NCBI GenBank assembly: GCA_023260815.1
Contig: JALQUE010000206.1
Coordinates: 1-5,634, forward strand
Direction of reading: 5' to 3'
Length of the DNA stretch: 5,634 nt
Source: Roseovarius sp.
Lineage (GTDB): Bacteria > Pseudomonadota > Alphaproteobacteria > Rhodobacterales > Rhodobacteraceae
Made by a program: the position numbers and the translations under genes
Notes under the pieces: generated by a model
What the model saw: only the letters and a program-made list of their open reading frames with translations
Databases searched by the model: none
Told to the model about the DNA's origin: nothing
Shown here: piece after piece, positions 1-5,634 of the stretch
How the letters are laid out: each line of letters begins with the position of its first letter
Numbering within the stretch: position 1 is the stretch's first letter

Positions 1-806
1 CTTTCTCCAAGCAGCGTCATGGACCAGGTGACACCGAACGCCGTGACCAGATAAGCCACCTGCGCCGCAAAGACCGCCCCCGCCTGCCCCACCATCCAGA
101 CATAGCTGGCATAGACCACCGCATGAATGATCGAACTGGCCAACAGCGCCGCATCCGGCGCCCCCCAGGGTGGCAGCGGGTTGATCCACTGCCCCGTGAT
201 CAGCGCCAGCGGCAGCGCGATCATCGCCCCCACAAGCGACGCGCCCGACAGCACCTGGATCGCATCCATGCCGCGCGTGCCCCATTTCGACACGATGTTC
301 CCCTCGACCGCGTAAAAGAACGGCGCCACCAAGGCCAGCGGGACAAAGGCGATCATCGCAGGGTCCGGCAGGCTCGCGCGGGGGGCCACCATCACGACAA
401 CCCCCGCCAGCCCCGCCATCAGCCCCGCAAGGCGCACAAGGCCGAACCGGTCGATACGCAAGCCGATGGCGATGGGAAAGGCGAACATCGGCACGGTCGA
501 GATCAGGATCGCGATCACCCCCGCCGGCAGATGCACCGCCGCCGCGAATGACGCCGAATTGGGGATCACCGTGCCGGTCAGCGCGATCACCAGGAAAAAC
601 CGCAGATCGCCCCTGGCCCTCGGCAAGTCGCGCCCACGCCACGCATTGAACGCCGACAACAGCAGCCCCGCGATCACCAACTGCCAGAAGATCAACCCGA
701 ACGGCATATAGCCGTCACTGACCGCGATCTTCGACAGCGGCGTGGTCAGGCCCCAGCCCGCGCCGACGACCGTCAGCACCGCCAGCAACCCCAGCCGCGA
801 TGTCAC
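1..806 (-). CDS. DMT superfamily (EamA-type) membrane transporter, C-terminus cut by window edge
   Basis: Reading the minus strand from a GTG at 806 gives 268 codons with no stop before the window ends. The product is very hydrophobic, with about nine membrane segments visible, and lacks perhaps 30 residues including the last helix. The two halves resemble each other, as in EamA proteins. The first half has GAGWGLTTPLSKIAV (residues 15-29) and PAGVIAILISTVPMF (94-108); the second has AAQVAYLVTAFGV followed by LLGE at the edge, a typical ninth/tenth-helix pattern. It should be an inner-membrane exporter or permease of small metabolites; the substrate cannot be read from sequence. The GTG start overlaps the ymdB stop as GTGA, which implies translational coupling. 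The first in-frame ATG (codon 34) would delete the first helix, so GTG is preferred. Family call is firm; the start is likely. Confidence 0.88.
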   Translation of the reverse strand, partial: MTSRLGLLAVLTVVGAGWGLTTPLSKIAVSDGYMPFGLIFWQLVIAGLLLSAFNAWRGRDLPRARGDLRFFLVIALTGTVIPNSASFAAAVHLPAGVIAILISTVPMFAFPIAIGLRIDRFGLVRLAGLMAGLAGVVVMVAPRASLPDPAMIAFVPLALVAPFFYAVEGNIVSKWGTRGMDAIQVLSGASLVGAMIALPLALITGQWINPLPPWGAPDAALLASSIIHAVVYASYVWMVGQAGAVFAAQVAYLVTAFGVTWSMTLLGE

Positions 807-1615
807 GGCCCCGTCTGCTCCAGCCGTCCGCCCTGCCGCACCATGACGACGCGGGTGGCCTTGCCGGTGCGATCGTCGGTCTCGACATACAGCCCCGACA
901 GCGTCACCTCGCCCATCGCGGGCTGAAACCGCCCGCGCGCCATGCCGCTGACAAAGCGGCGCATCGGCTCGGTCTTGTCCATGCCGATGACCGAATTGTA
1001 ATCGCCGCACATGCCCGCATCACTCTGAAAGGCGGTGCCGCCGGGCAGGATCTGCGCGTCGGCTGTGGGCACATGGGTATGCGTGCCCACCACGACGCTC
1101 GCGCGGCCGTCGCAGAAATGGCCCATGCCCATCTTCTCGGACGTGGCCTCGCAATGGATATCGACCAGCGACGCCTGCACCACGCCCCCCGGCGGATGCG
1201 CGCGCAGCACCGCATCCACAGCCGAGAACGGATCGTCGAAACAGCGCTTCATGAAGACCTGCCCCAAGGCCTGACAGACCAGCACCTTGCGCCCCCTTGC
1301 GTCACTGAACACCCCCTGCCCGCGCCCCGGCGCATCCTTGGCATAGTTCAGCGGGCGCAGGACGCGCGGCTCGGTTTCGATGAATTGCAGCATGTCCTTC
1401 TGATCGAAGGCATGATCGCCAAGCGTGATGCAATCGGCCCCGGCCTGCAGCAGCGCGCGGGCGTGATCGCCCGTCAGGCCCATCCCCCCCGAGGCATTCT
1501 CGCCATTGACCACGACGAAATCCAGCCGCCACTCCTGTCGCAGCTTGGGCAACACCTCCGCCACGGCGGCGCGTCCCGCCCGGCCCACCACATCTCCGAG
1601 AAACAGAATTTTCAT
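803..1615 (-). CDS. ymdB: YmdB-family (TIGR00282-type) metallophosphoesterase
   Basis: A 270-residue protein, the usual length for this family of dinuclear-metal phosphodiesterases; the Bacillus subtilis member hydrolyses 2',3'-cyclic nucleotides and affects biofilm and motility decisions. It has no signal peptide and should be cytoplasmic. Visible motifs are LFLGDVVGRAG (4-14, Asp8), VNGENASGG (36-44, Glu39/Asn40), LGDHAFDQ (65-72), DIHCEATSEK (152-161, His154) and VGTHTHVPTADAQ (176-188, His179 and His181). These align with the known metal ligands without gaps through residue 67. There the usual Asn of the GNH motif is Asp (GDH). The open frame runs 12 codons further upstream to 1651, but the family begins at MKILFLGD, so ATG 1615 is chosen. 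No Shine-Dalgarno sequence sits at normal spacing before it. The downstream transporter overlaps by 4 bp. This is not the unrelated E. coli macrodomain protein also called YmdB. Confidence 0.95.
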   Translation of the reverse strand: MKILFLGDVVGRAGRAAVAEVLPKLRQEWRLDFVVVNGENASGGMGLTGDHARALLQAGADCITLGDHAFDQKDMLQFIETEPRVLRPLNYAKDAPGRGQGVFSDARGRKVLVCQALGQVFMKRCFDDPFSAVDAVLRAHPPGGVVQASLVDIHCEATSEKMGMGHFCDGRASVVVGTHTHVPTADAQILPGGTAFQSDAGMCGDYNSVIGMDKTEPMRRFVSGMARGRFQPAMGEVTLSGLYVETDDRTGKATRVVMVRQGGRLEQTGP

Positions 1616-1616
1616 G

Positions 1617-1626
1617 ACACCGGTGT
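1617..1626. promoter_or_regulatory. 10-bp perfect palindrome just upstream of ymdB
   Basis: ACACCGGTGT is a perfect inverted repeat ending 1 bp before the ymdB start codon and overlapping the candidate -10 element. A repressor bound here would block transcription, but a 10-bp palindrome in GC-rich DNA can arise by chance and I know no regulator for it. Confidence 0.2.
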
Positions 1627-1651
1627 TAGGCTCCGCGCGCCGCCGGTGCAA
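1623..1651 (-). promoter_or_regulatory. Candidate sigma-70-type promoter of ymdB
   Basis: On the minus strand a TTGCAC (1651-1646) is followed, after exactly 17 bp, by TAACAC (1628-1623). Each matches the consensus hexamer at three of six positions, with the important TTG and TA present. Only 7 bp (1622-1616) separate the -10 element from the ymdB ATG, so transcription would begin at or within a base or two of the start codon. That agrees with the lack of a well-placed ribosome binding site and suggests a leaderless message. This is a motif-based inference only. Confidence 0.38.
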
Positions 1652-1684
1652 GGGCGCTGTTGCCCAGACCCATTTGCCCCTCGT

Positions 1685-2020
1685 TCACGACTCGATACGA
1701 TACCGCGCGGCGACAGCAACCGGAAAAGCCACCGACCGGGCGATGAAGCACACATCATGCACCCGCGCATGCAGCGCGTCGGCGGCGGCCAGATCGGTGC
1801 CCGCAGGCACGGTGATCCTTGGCCGCAGCGTGGCGCTCAGAAACCGGCCCGCGCCGCTTGCCGTCACCTCGCCCACCGCCTCGGGGTCGTTCTCATAGGC
1901 CTGCACCGCGATCCCGGCATCGGCGGCGAAATGCAGGAACCACAGCATGTGGCAGGCGCTCAGCGCCGAAATCAGCATATCCTCGGGATTGTGCCGCGCC
2001 CGATCGCCCCCCGGGATATT
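1685..2020 (-). pseudogene. OsmC-family protein, 5'-truncated remnant
   Basis: The minus-strand frame from 2020 to the stop at 1685 encodes the C-terminal two thirds of an OsmC-type protein. OsmC/Ohr proteins are cytoplasmic, thiol-dependent peroxide reductases. Both active-site cysteine motifs survive: SALSACHMLWFLH (Cys9 counted from the ATG at 1978) and VHDVCFIARSV (Cys77). The ATG at 1978 gives only 97 residues, against roughly 140-150 for the family. Conserved-looking sequence continues upstream of it: HNPED directly precedes the ATG, preceded by GGDRAR. The frame then meets a TGA at 2021-2023 with no ATG, GTG or TTG between. The N-terminal part, about 45-50 residues including the conserved arginine region, is absent in all three minus frames up to the next gene. 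Loss of the 5' end is therefore more likely than a misplaced start. A short expressed product from 1978 remains possible, since GAGG lies 2 bp before that ATG. Confidence 0.72.
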
Positions 2021-2034
2021 TCAGGCCAGAAGAC
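2007..2034. repeat. Rhodobacterales-type intergenic motif, module A
   Basis: On the minus strand this reads as TTCTGGCCTGAAATATCCC followed by a run of G. I recall very similar TTCTGGCC-AAATATCCCGGGGG sequences scattered in intergenic space of Rhodobacterales genomes. It lies exactly where the OsmC reading frame loses similarity to its family, and supplies the in-frame TGA at 2021-2023. The assignment rests on memory of the motif; copy number in this genome cannot be seen here. Confidence 0.4.
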
Positions 2035-2048
2035 GCGCGCGCGGCGCC

Positions 2049-2079
2049 CCTTTCATCGTTCCCCAAATACTCCTGCCGG
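2049..2079. repeat. Rhodobacterales-type intergenic motif, module B
   Basis: The minus strand reads GGCAGGAGTATTTGGGGAAC followed by GATGAAAGG. This resembles the GCCGGAGG-type GAGTATTTGG-AACGATGAAAG motif I recall between genes of many Rhodobacteraceae, often just after gene ends. The ATG inside it opens an 11-codon frame (2056 to the TGA at 2021) in the same frame as the OsmC remnant; I do not regard that as a gene. The stretch 2024-2138 holds nothing else I can recognise apart from the hairpin at 2111-2133. Confidence 0.38.
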
Positions 2080-2110
2080 TGCGGTGCGGGCCGCGATCCG
2101 ATCAGGGGGT

Positions 2111-2133
2111 GCGCGCCCGGTAAACCGGCGCGC
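2111..2133 (-). terminator. GC-rich hairpin after the cyclo-ligase gene
   Basis: Five bases past the cyclo-ligase stop codon the minus strand forms GCGCG-CCGG, loop TTTA, CCGG-CGCGC: nine base pairs with one bulged base. There is no following U-run (the next bases are ACCCCCTGAT), so it may be an RNA-stabilising or Rho-assisted 3' end and not a classical intrinsic terminator. Confidence 0.35.
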
Positions 2134-2138
2134 CCTGC

Positions 2139-2705
2139 TCAGCCCCGGTCAAACTCGATCACCCCGGCCTCGGTCACCACCATGTCAAGCGGCTGATCCG
2201 TCGGCTCCAGCGGCAACGCCTCCACCTGCTGCGCGGCATAGGCAAAGCCGATGGCCAGCGTGGGCCGCTTGGCGCGCAGCATCTCCAGCGTGCGGTCATA
2301 GAACCCGCCGCCATAGCCAAGCCGCCCGCCGCTGCGATCAAAGGCCACCAGCGGCACGATCAGGATCTCCGGCTCGATGAAGGCGTCCACCTCGGGGATC
2401 ATCGCCCCGAACGGGCCTTCCTTCAGCGCACAGCCCGGCTCCCACAGCGAGAATTTCAACGGCAGGCCCGCCCCCTGAATGACCGGAACACAGACCGGGC
2501 CATGCGCCGCGGCCTCTTCCATCGCCGGGGCCGGGTCGATCTCGGTGCGGATCGCCATATAGCCCGACAGCGGGACACCGCGATGTCCCGCCAGCACCTG
2601 CGACAGATGCCCCGCCTCCCCCGGTCCCGCCGCCTCATGCGCGGCGCGGCGCGCGGCAAAAGCGCCCCTGCGGGCCGCTGCCTTGATATCCGTCAGATCG
2701 GTCAT
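2139..2705 (-). CDS. ygfA: 5-formyltetrahydrofolate cyclo-ligase (5,10-methenyltetrahydrofolate synthetase)
   Basis: A 188-residue cytoplasmic enzyme of normal family length that converts 5-formyltetrahydrofolate to 5,10-methenyltetrahydrofolate using Mg-ATP, returning folinic acid to the one-carbon pool. In order one sees a basic N-terminal helix (Lys8, Arg12, Arg13), SGYMAIRTEIDPAPAM (47-62) with the substrate-site Glu55, VPVIQGAGLPLKFSLW (73-88), GPFGAMIPE (97-105), and the hallmark VPLVAFDRSGGRLGYGGGF (117-135) followed by YDR (136-138). The open frame extends upstream to 3191, but that part is the reverse-frame shadow of mgtE. The ATG at 2705 overlaps the mgtE stop as ATGA, and no separate ribosome binding site is evident, so translation is probably coupled to mgtE. 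In many alphaproteobacteria I recall this gene lying close to ymdB; here an OsmC remnant lies between them. Confidence 0.95.
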   Translation of the reverse strand: MTDLTDIKAAARRGAFAARRAAHEAAGPGEAGHLSQVLAGHRGVPLSGYMAIRTEIDPAPAMEEAAAHGPVCVPVIQGAGLPLKFSLWEPGCALKEGPFGAMIPEVDAFIEPEILIVPLVAFDRSGGRLGYGGGFYDRTLEMLRAKRPTLAIGFAYAAQQVEALPLEPTDQPLDMVVTEAGVIEFDRG

Positions 2706-4093
2706 AGCAACACCACCGCCGCCAGTCCCAGAAAGGCGAAAAAGCCCACCACATCGGTCACCGTCGTCACAAAGGCCCCCGACGCCAGCGCCGGGTCGAT
2801 GCCCGCCCGCTCCAGCAGCACCGGAATGACCGTGCCCGCCAGCCCGGCCACCACAAGGTTGATGACCATGGCCGCCCCGATCACATATCCCAATTCCGGC
2901 CCGCCGAACCAGACGATCCCGACAATCCCCATCACGATTGCGAAAATGACCCCGTTGACCAGCCCCACCAGAACCTCGCGCCGGATGAAGCGCCACACGT
3001 TCGATCCCGTCAGATCTCGGGTCGCGATGGCGCGCACCGCCACGGTCAGGCTCTGGGTGCCCGCATTGCCGCCCATCGACGCCACGATCGGCATCAGCAC
3101 CGCCAGCGCCACGATCTGCGTGATCGCCTCTTCGAACTGCGCGATCACCAGCGAGGCAAGGATCGCCGTCACCAGATTGACCGCAAGCCACGGCAGCCGT
3201 TGCCGGGTGGTGTCGATCACCCGGTCGTTCAGACTGCCCTCTCCCACACCGGCCAGACGCAGGATGTCCTCCTCGTGCTCCTCGTCCAGCACCGCCATCG
3301 CGTCATCGATGGTGATGACCCCCACCAGCCGTTCGGTCTCATCGACCACCGGCGCCGAAATCAGGTGATACTGATTGAACGCATAGGCCACATCCGCCTC
3401 GGCCTGCGTGACCGGAATGACGTGAAACGTGTCCTCCACCAGATCGCGCAACAGCACCTCGCGCCGCGACGCCATCAGCTTGCCAAGCGTGACATTGCCC
3501 ACCGGCCTCAGGCGCGGATCGACCAGAACGATGTGATAGAACTGCTCGGGCAGATCCTCCTGATCGCGCAGGTAATCGATCGCCTCGCCCACGTTCCAGT
3601 GCTCGGGCGCCATGACCACTTCGCGCTGCATCAGGCGGCCTGCGGAATAGTCCGGATAGGTCAGCGATTGCTGCACCGCGATCCGGTCGCCGGCCTCCAG
3701 CGCGCTCAGGATGGTTTCCTGCTCGTGATCCTCCAGATCCTCGACCAGATCGACCACATCGTCCGAATCCAGATCGCGCACCGCCTCGGCCAGCACGTCG
3801 GGCGGCAGCAGGCCGATGACCTCCTGACGCAGCCCCTCGTCGAGTTCCGACAACACGTCGCCATCGAAATCCGAGCCATAAAGCTCGATCAGCCGGCGCC
3901 GGTCAAAGGCGTTGATCTGTTCCAGAAGGTCCGCGATATCGGCCGGGTGCAGCGCCGACATCTCCTGCAGGAACAGCGCCTGATCGCCGATATCCACCGC
4001 ATAGATGATCCGCGCCACCGCCTGCGGATTCAGCGCATACGAGGTCTCCTCGCGCTCGGCCTCGGTCTCTGCAAGCTGTTCATCATCCACCAT
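2702..4093 (-). CDS. mgtE: MgtE-family magnesium transporter/channel
   Basis: A 463-residue inner-membrane Mg2+ channel of full family length. The order is an acidic cytosolic N domain (about 30-150, rich in Asp/Glu, with ALHPADIADLLEQ at 47-59), two CBS domains (about 155-275, including GVITIDDAMAVLDEEHEED), a connecting helix (about 276-300), and five membrane segments (about 301-320, 325-342, 373-396, 402-424, 440-462). The signature MPIVASMGGNAGTQS (334-348) and GIDPALASGAFVTTVTD (431-447) are intact. Asp447 corresponds to the pore Mg2+-binding aspartate of Thermus MgtE (Asp432). In this family Mg2+ bound between the N and CBS domains closes the pore. ATG 4093 is supported by GGAGGG four bases upstream. 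The 133-bp upstream gap is probably too short for a full M-box leader, and I see none. First gene of a pair with the cyclo-ligase. Confidence 0.97.
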   Translation of the reverse strand: MVDDEQLAETEAEREETSYALNPQAVARIIYAVDIGDQALFLQEMSALHPADIADLLEQINAFDRRRLIELYGSDFDGDVLSELDEGLRQEVIGLLPPDVLAEAVRDLDSDDVVDLVEDLEDHEQETILSALEAGDRIAVQQSLTYPDYSAGRLMQREVVMAPEHWNVGEAIDYLRDQEDLPEQFYHIVLVDPRLRPVGNVTLGKLMASRREVLLRDLVEDTFHVIPVTQAEADVAYAFNQYHLISAPVVDETERLVGVITIDDAMAVLDEEHEEDILRLAGVGEGSLNDRVIDTTRQRLPWLAVNLVTAILASLVIAQFEEAITQIVALAVLMPIVASMGGNAGTQSLTVAVRAIATRDLTGSNVWRFIRREVLVGLVNGVIFAIVMGIVGIVWFGGPELGYVIGAAMVINLVVAGLAGTVIPVLLERAGIDPALASGAFVTTVTDVVGFFAFLGLAAVVLL

Positions 4094-4097
4094 GACA

Positions 4098-4103
4098 CCC
4101 TCC
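4098..4103 (-). promoter_or_regulatory. Ribosome binding site of mgtE
   Basis: GGAGGG on the minus strand, followed by TGTC and then ATG. It is the only strong Shine-Dalgarno sequence I see in this window and it fixes the mgtE start. Confidence 0.75.
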
Positions 4104-4226
4104 GCCGATGCGCCTCGTGTGCAGACCTACTCAAGCCGCGCGCGGAAAACAATCACATTGCCTGATTTACCGCGGGCGATCTGCCGCCTATCGTCGGCCC
4201 TGATCCTCACCGCAGCGGACCGCGCC
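4104..4226. promoter_or_regulatory. Divergent intergenic region between mgtE and guaD
   Basis: Both flanking genes must be transcribed outward from here. For guaD the best plus-strand candidate is TTTACC (4166-4171), 17 bp, TATCGT (4189-4194), giving a leader of roughly 25 bases. For mgtE only a very weak TTGTTT (4152-4147), 17 bp, TAGGTC (4129-4124) is seen. The two candidates do not overlap each other. No riboswitch, RNA gene or clear operator is recognisable. Confidence 0.3.
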
Positions 4227-5543
4227 ATGACCACCGCCACGACACAGCAGGAAATCCTCACGGGCCATGTCCTGTCCTTCGCCGAAGACCCGTTCGGCAC
4301 CGCGCCGGACACCTCGGTCACATGGCACGAGGCATTGGTGATCCGCGACGGGATGATCGCCGCCACGGGCGATCTGGACACGCTCAGGCGGATGGCGCCC
4401 ACGGCCCCTGTCACACGCCATGACGGCTGTCTGATCTGCCCCGGCTTCATCGACGCGCATGTCCACTACCCCCAGACCGCGATCATCGCCAGCTGGGGCG
4501 CGCGCCTGATCGACTGGCTCGACCGCTACACCTTCCCCGAAGAGATGCGCTTTGCCGATCCCGCCCATGCCACAGCCATCGCCGCGCGCTATCTGGACCT
4601 GACGCTGGCGCATGGCACCACCACCGTATGCAGCTTCTGCACCTCGCACCCCGCCAGCGTCGATGCCTTCTTCACCGCAGCCCAGGCGCGCGGGGTGCGC
4701 GCGGCGGCGGGCAAGACCTGCATGGACCGCAACGCGCCGCCCGCCCTGTGCGACACCGCCCAATCCGCCCATGACGACAGCGCGGCGCTCATCGCCCGGT
4801 GGCATGGGGTCGACCGGCTGTCTTATGTCATCACGCCGCGCTTCGCGCCCACCTCCAGCGCCGATCAGCTGGCCGCCCTCGGCGCGCTCTGGGCCAACCA
4901 CCCCACCTGTCTGATGCAGACCCATCTGAGCGAACAACCCGAGGAAATCGCCTGGGTGGCCGAGCTTTTCCCGAAGGCCCGCGATTACCTCGATGTCTAT
5001 GACACCTTCGGCCTTCTGGGCGCACGGGGGCTTTACGGCCACGCCATCCACCTCACCCCCCGCGAAGCCGCCCGCCTCGCCGAGACGGGCGCGGCGCTGA
5101 TCCATTGCCCCACCTCCAACAGCTTCATCGGCTCGGGGCTGTTCGATATCGGCCGCCGTCTGGGCGAAGGTCAACGGATCGGACTGGCCACCGATACCGG
5201 CGGCGGCTCAAGCTTCTCGATGCTGCGCACAATGGCCGCCGCCTACGAGATCGGCCAACTCACCGGCACCGTCTTGCACCCGGCACAGCTGCTCTGGCTG
5301 GCCACCGCCGGCTCGGCCCGCGCGCTGCATATGGACGACAGGATCGGCACGATCGCACCGGGGATGGAGGCCGATCTGGTGGTGCTCGATCTCGCCTCGA
5401 CCCCCGCCATCGCCGGGCGCCACGTCCGCGCCGATGACATATGGGAGGCGGTTTTTCCCACGATCATGATGGGCGATGACCGGGCCATTCGCGATGTGCG
5501 CGTCATGGGCCGCCCCGCGGGCCACCCGCCCGACACCCCCTGA
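4227..5543 (+). CDS. guaD: Guanine deaminase (zinc amidohydrolase)
   Basis: A 438-residue cytosolic enzyme that hydrolyses guanine to xanthine and ammonia, the step feeding guanine into xanthine oxidation and purine catabolism. It is full length for the family. Metal and active-site motifs are all present: CPGFIDAHVHYPQT (71-84; His78, His80 and substrate-binding Gln83), TPRFAPTS (203-210; Arg205), QTHLSEQPEE (231-240; His233 and catalytic Glu236), YGHAIHL (270-276; His272) and GLATDTGGGSS (319-329; Asp323). Their spacing agrees with the human enzyme to within a few residues. GKTCMDRNAP (162-171) is also characteristic of guanine deaminases, separating it from other amidohydrolases. The frame is open upstream to 4005, but that part is an mgtE shadow, and homologues begin near MTTAT, so ATG 4227 is chosen. 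No good Shine-Dalgarno precedes it. Downstream genes lie outside the window. Confidence 0.95.
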   Translation: MTTATTQQEILTGHVLSFAEDPFGTAPDTSVTWHEALVIRDGMIAATGDLDTLRRMAPTAPVTRHDGCLICPGFIDAHVHYPQTAIIASWGARLIDWLDRYTFPEEMRFADPAHATAIAARYLDLTLAHGTTTVCSFCTSHPASVDAFFTAAQARGVRAAAGKTCMDRNAPPALCDTAQSAHDDSAALIARWHGVDRLSYVITPRFAPTSSADQLAALGALWANHPTCLMQTHLSEQPEEIAWVAELFPKARDYLDVYDTFGLLGARGLYGHAIHLTPREAARLAETGAALIHCPTSNSFIGSGLFDIGRRLGEGQRIGLATDTGGGSSFSMLRTMAAAYEIGQLTGTVLHPAQLLWLATAGSARALHMDDRIGTIAPGMEADLVVLDLASTPAIAGRHVRADDIWEAVFPTIMMGDDRAIRDVRVMGRPAGHPPDTP

Positions 5544-5561
5544 CCAGTCCGCGCCGCGCGG

Positions 5562-5577
5562 TCGCCCGTCAGGGCGA
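5562..5577 (+). terminator. Hairpin downstream of guaD
   Basis: A perfect 6-bp stem, TCGCCC-GTCA-GGGCGA, begins 19 bases after the guaD stop codon. There is no U-run after it (ACAAGCCCC), so intrinsic termination is uncertain. Because it is symmetric, it could serve a convergent gene from the right equally well. Confidence 0.3.
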
Positions 5578-5584
5578 ACAAGCC

Positions 5585-5632
5585 CCGCGCCTGCCCCCGC
5601 GCCTGCCCACATGCCTGCCCCCAAGCCTGCGA
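5585..5632. repeat. 12-bp tandem repeat, four units, reaching the window edge
   Basis: Four consecutive units share CCTG exactly 12 bp apart (5590, 5602, 5614, 5626). Units one and two are identical (CCGCGCCTGCCC), and units three and four diverge at the first few bases. In one plus frame the repeat reads SPAPAPAPAHMPAPKPAT, a Pro-Ala-rich run with an ATG at 5611 that could begin a downstream gene, though no ribosome binding site precedes it. In one minus frame it could be the C-terminus of a convergent gene ending at the TGA at 5569-5571. Neither can be decided without the flanking sequence. Confidence 0.55.
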
Positions 5633-5634
5633 CT

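Noticed and set aside
2021..2056. 11-codon open frame beginning with ATG after AACG
   Set aside because: It lies inside the repeat-like motif block and has no similarity to the OsmC N-terminus; too short and too ordinary to call a gene.
800..2380. 526-codon open frame on the plus strand
   Set aside because: It runs opposite ymdB, the OsmC remnant and part of the cyclo-ligase gene, is rich in Arg/Pro/His/Ala, and has no recognisable domain. It is an antisense shadow of GC-rich coding sequence.
2706..3191. N-terminal extension of the cyclo-ligase frame, giving 350 residues
   Set aside because: This part is Gly/Arg/Asp-rich sequence in the alternative frame of mgtE, and the cyclo-ligase family starts at about MTDLTDIK.
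3200..4165. 321-codon open frame on the plus strand opposite mgtE
   Set aside because: His/Gln/Arg/Ile-rich composition typical of a mirror frame; mgtE on the other strand is unmistakable over the same bases.
4005..4226. 74-codon N-terminal extension of guaD
   Set aside because: Ser/Arg-rich sequence lying partly antisense to mgtE; guanine deaminases start near ATG 4227.
4094..4226. M-box or other Mg2+ riboswitch before mgtE
   Set aside because: The gap is short and no conserved paired-helix core can be traced; only a ribosome binding site is clear.
4188..5174. 328-codon open frame on the minus strand opposite guaD
   Set aside because: Gly/Arg-rich antisense shadow with no motif; guaD has all catalytic residues on the plus strand.
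1..5634. CRISPR array, tRNA or rRNA gene, insertion sequence, phage genes, toxin-antitoxin pair
   Set aside because: No spaced direct repeats, cloverleaf, transposase, terminal inverted repeats or small paired genes were found; nearly all sequence is accounted for by housekeeping genes.

Overview
The window looks like ordinary chromosomal sequence from a GC-rich alphaproteobacterium, most likely of the order Rhodobacterales. This rests on base composition, on codon use dominated by GC-ending codons, on the closeness of the encoded proteins to forms I associate with that group, and on short intergenic motifs I recall from it. No taxonomic search was possible.

Layout. Positions 1-4093 are almost entirely minus-strand coding, read from right to left. 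The order is mgtE (CBS-gated magnesium channel/transporter), a 5-formyltetrahydrofolate cyclo-ligase overlapping mgtE by an ATGA, a 5'-truncated OsmC-family remnant behind an intergenic block of repeat-like motifs, a YmdB-type metallophosphoesterase, and a DMT/EamA membrane transporter overlapping ymdB by a GTGA and running off the left edge. A 133-bp divergent gap (4094-4226) separates mgtE from a complete plus-strand guanine deaminase gene (4227-5543). The last 91 bp hold a hairpin and a 12-bp tandem repeat that runs to within two bases of the right edge.

How the genes work together. Three minus-strand transcription units are plausible: mgtE with the cyclo-ligase; the decayed osmC, perhaps no longer expressed properly; and ymdB with the transporter, served by its own candidate promoter placed so close to the ATG that the message may be leaderless. 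MgtE handles Mg2+ and the cyclo-ligase uses Mg-ATP in one-carbon metabolism, but their link is probably only genomic. Guanine deaminase feeds xanthine into purine catabolism and is transcribed separately.

I see no evidence for an undescribed multi-gene system. The points most worth a second look are the truncated OsmC gene, a Asn-to-Asp change at a metal-ligand position in YmdB, the possible leaderless ymdB promoter, the repeat-like block next to the OsmC truncation, and the tandem repeat at the right edge.
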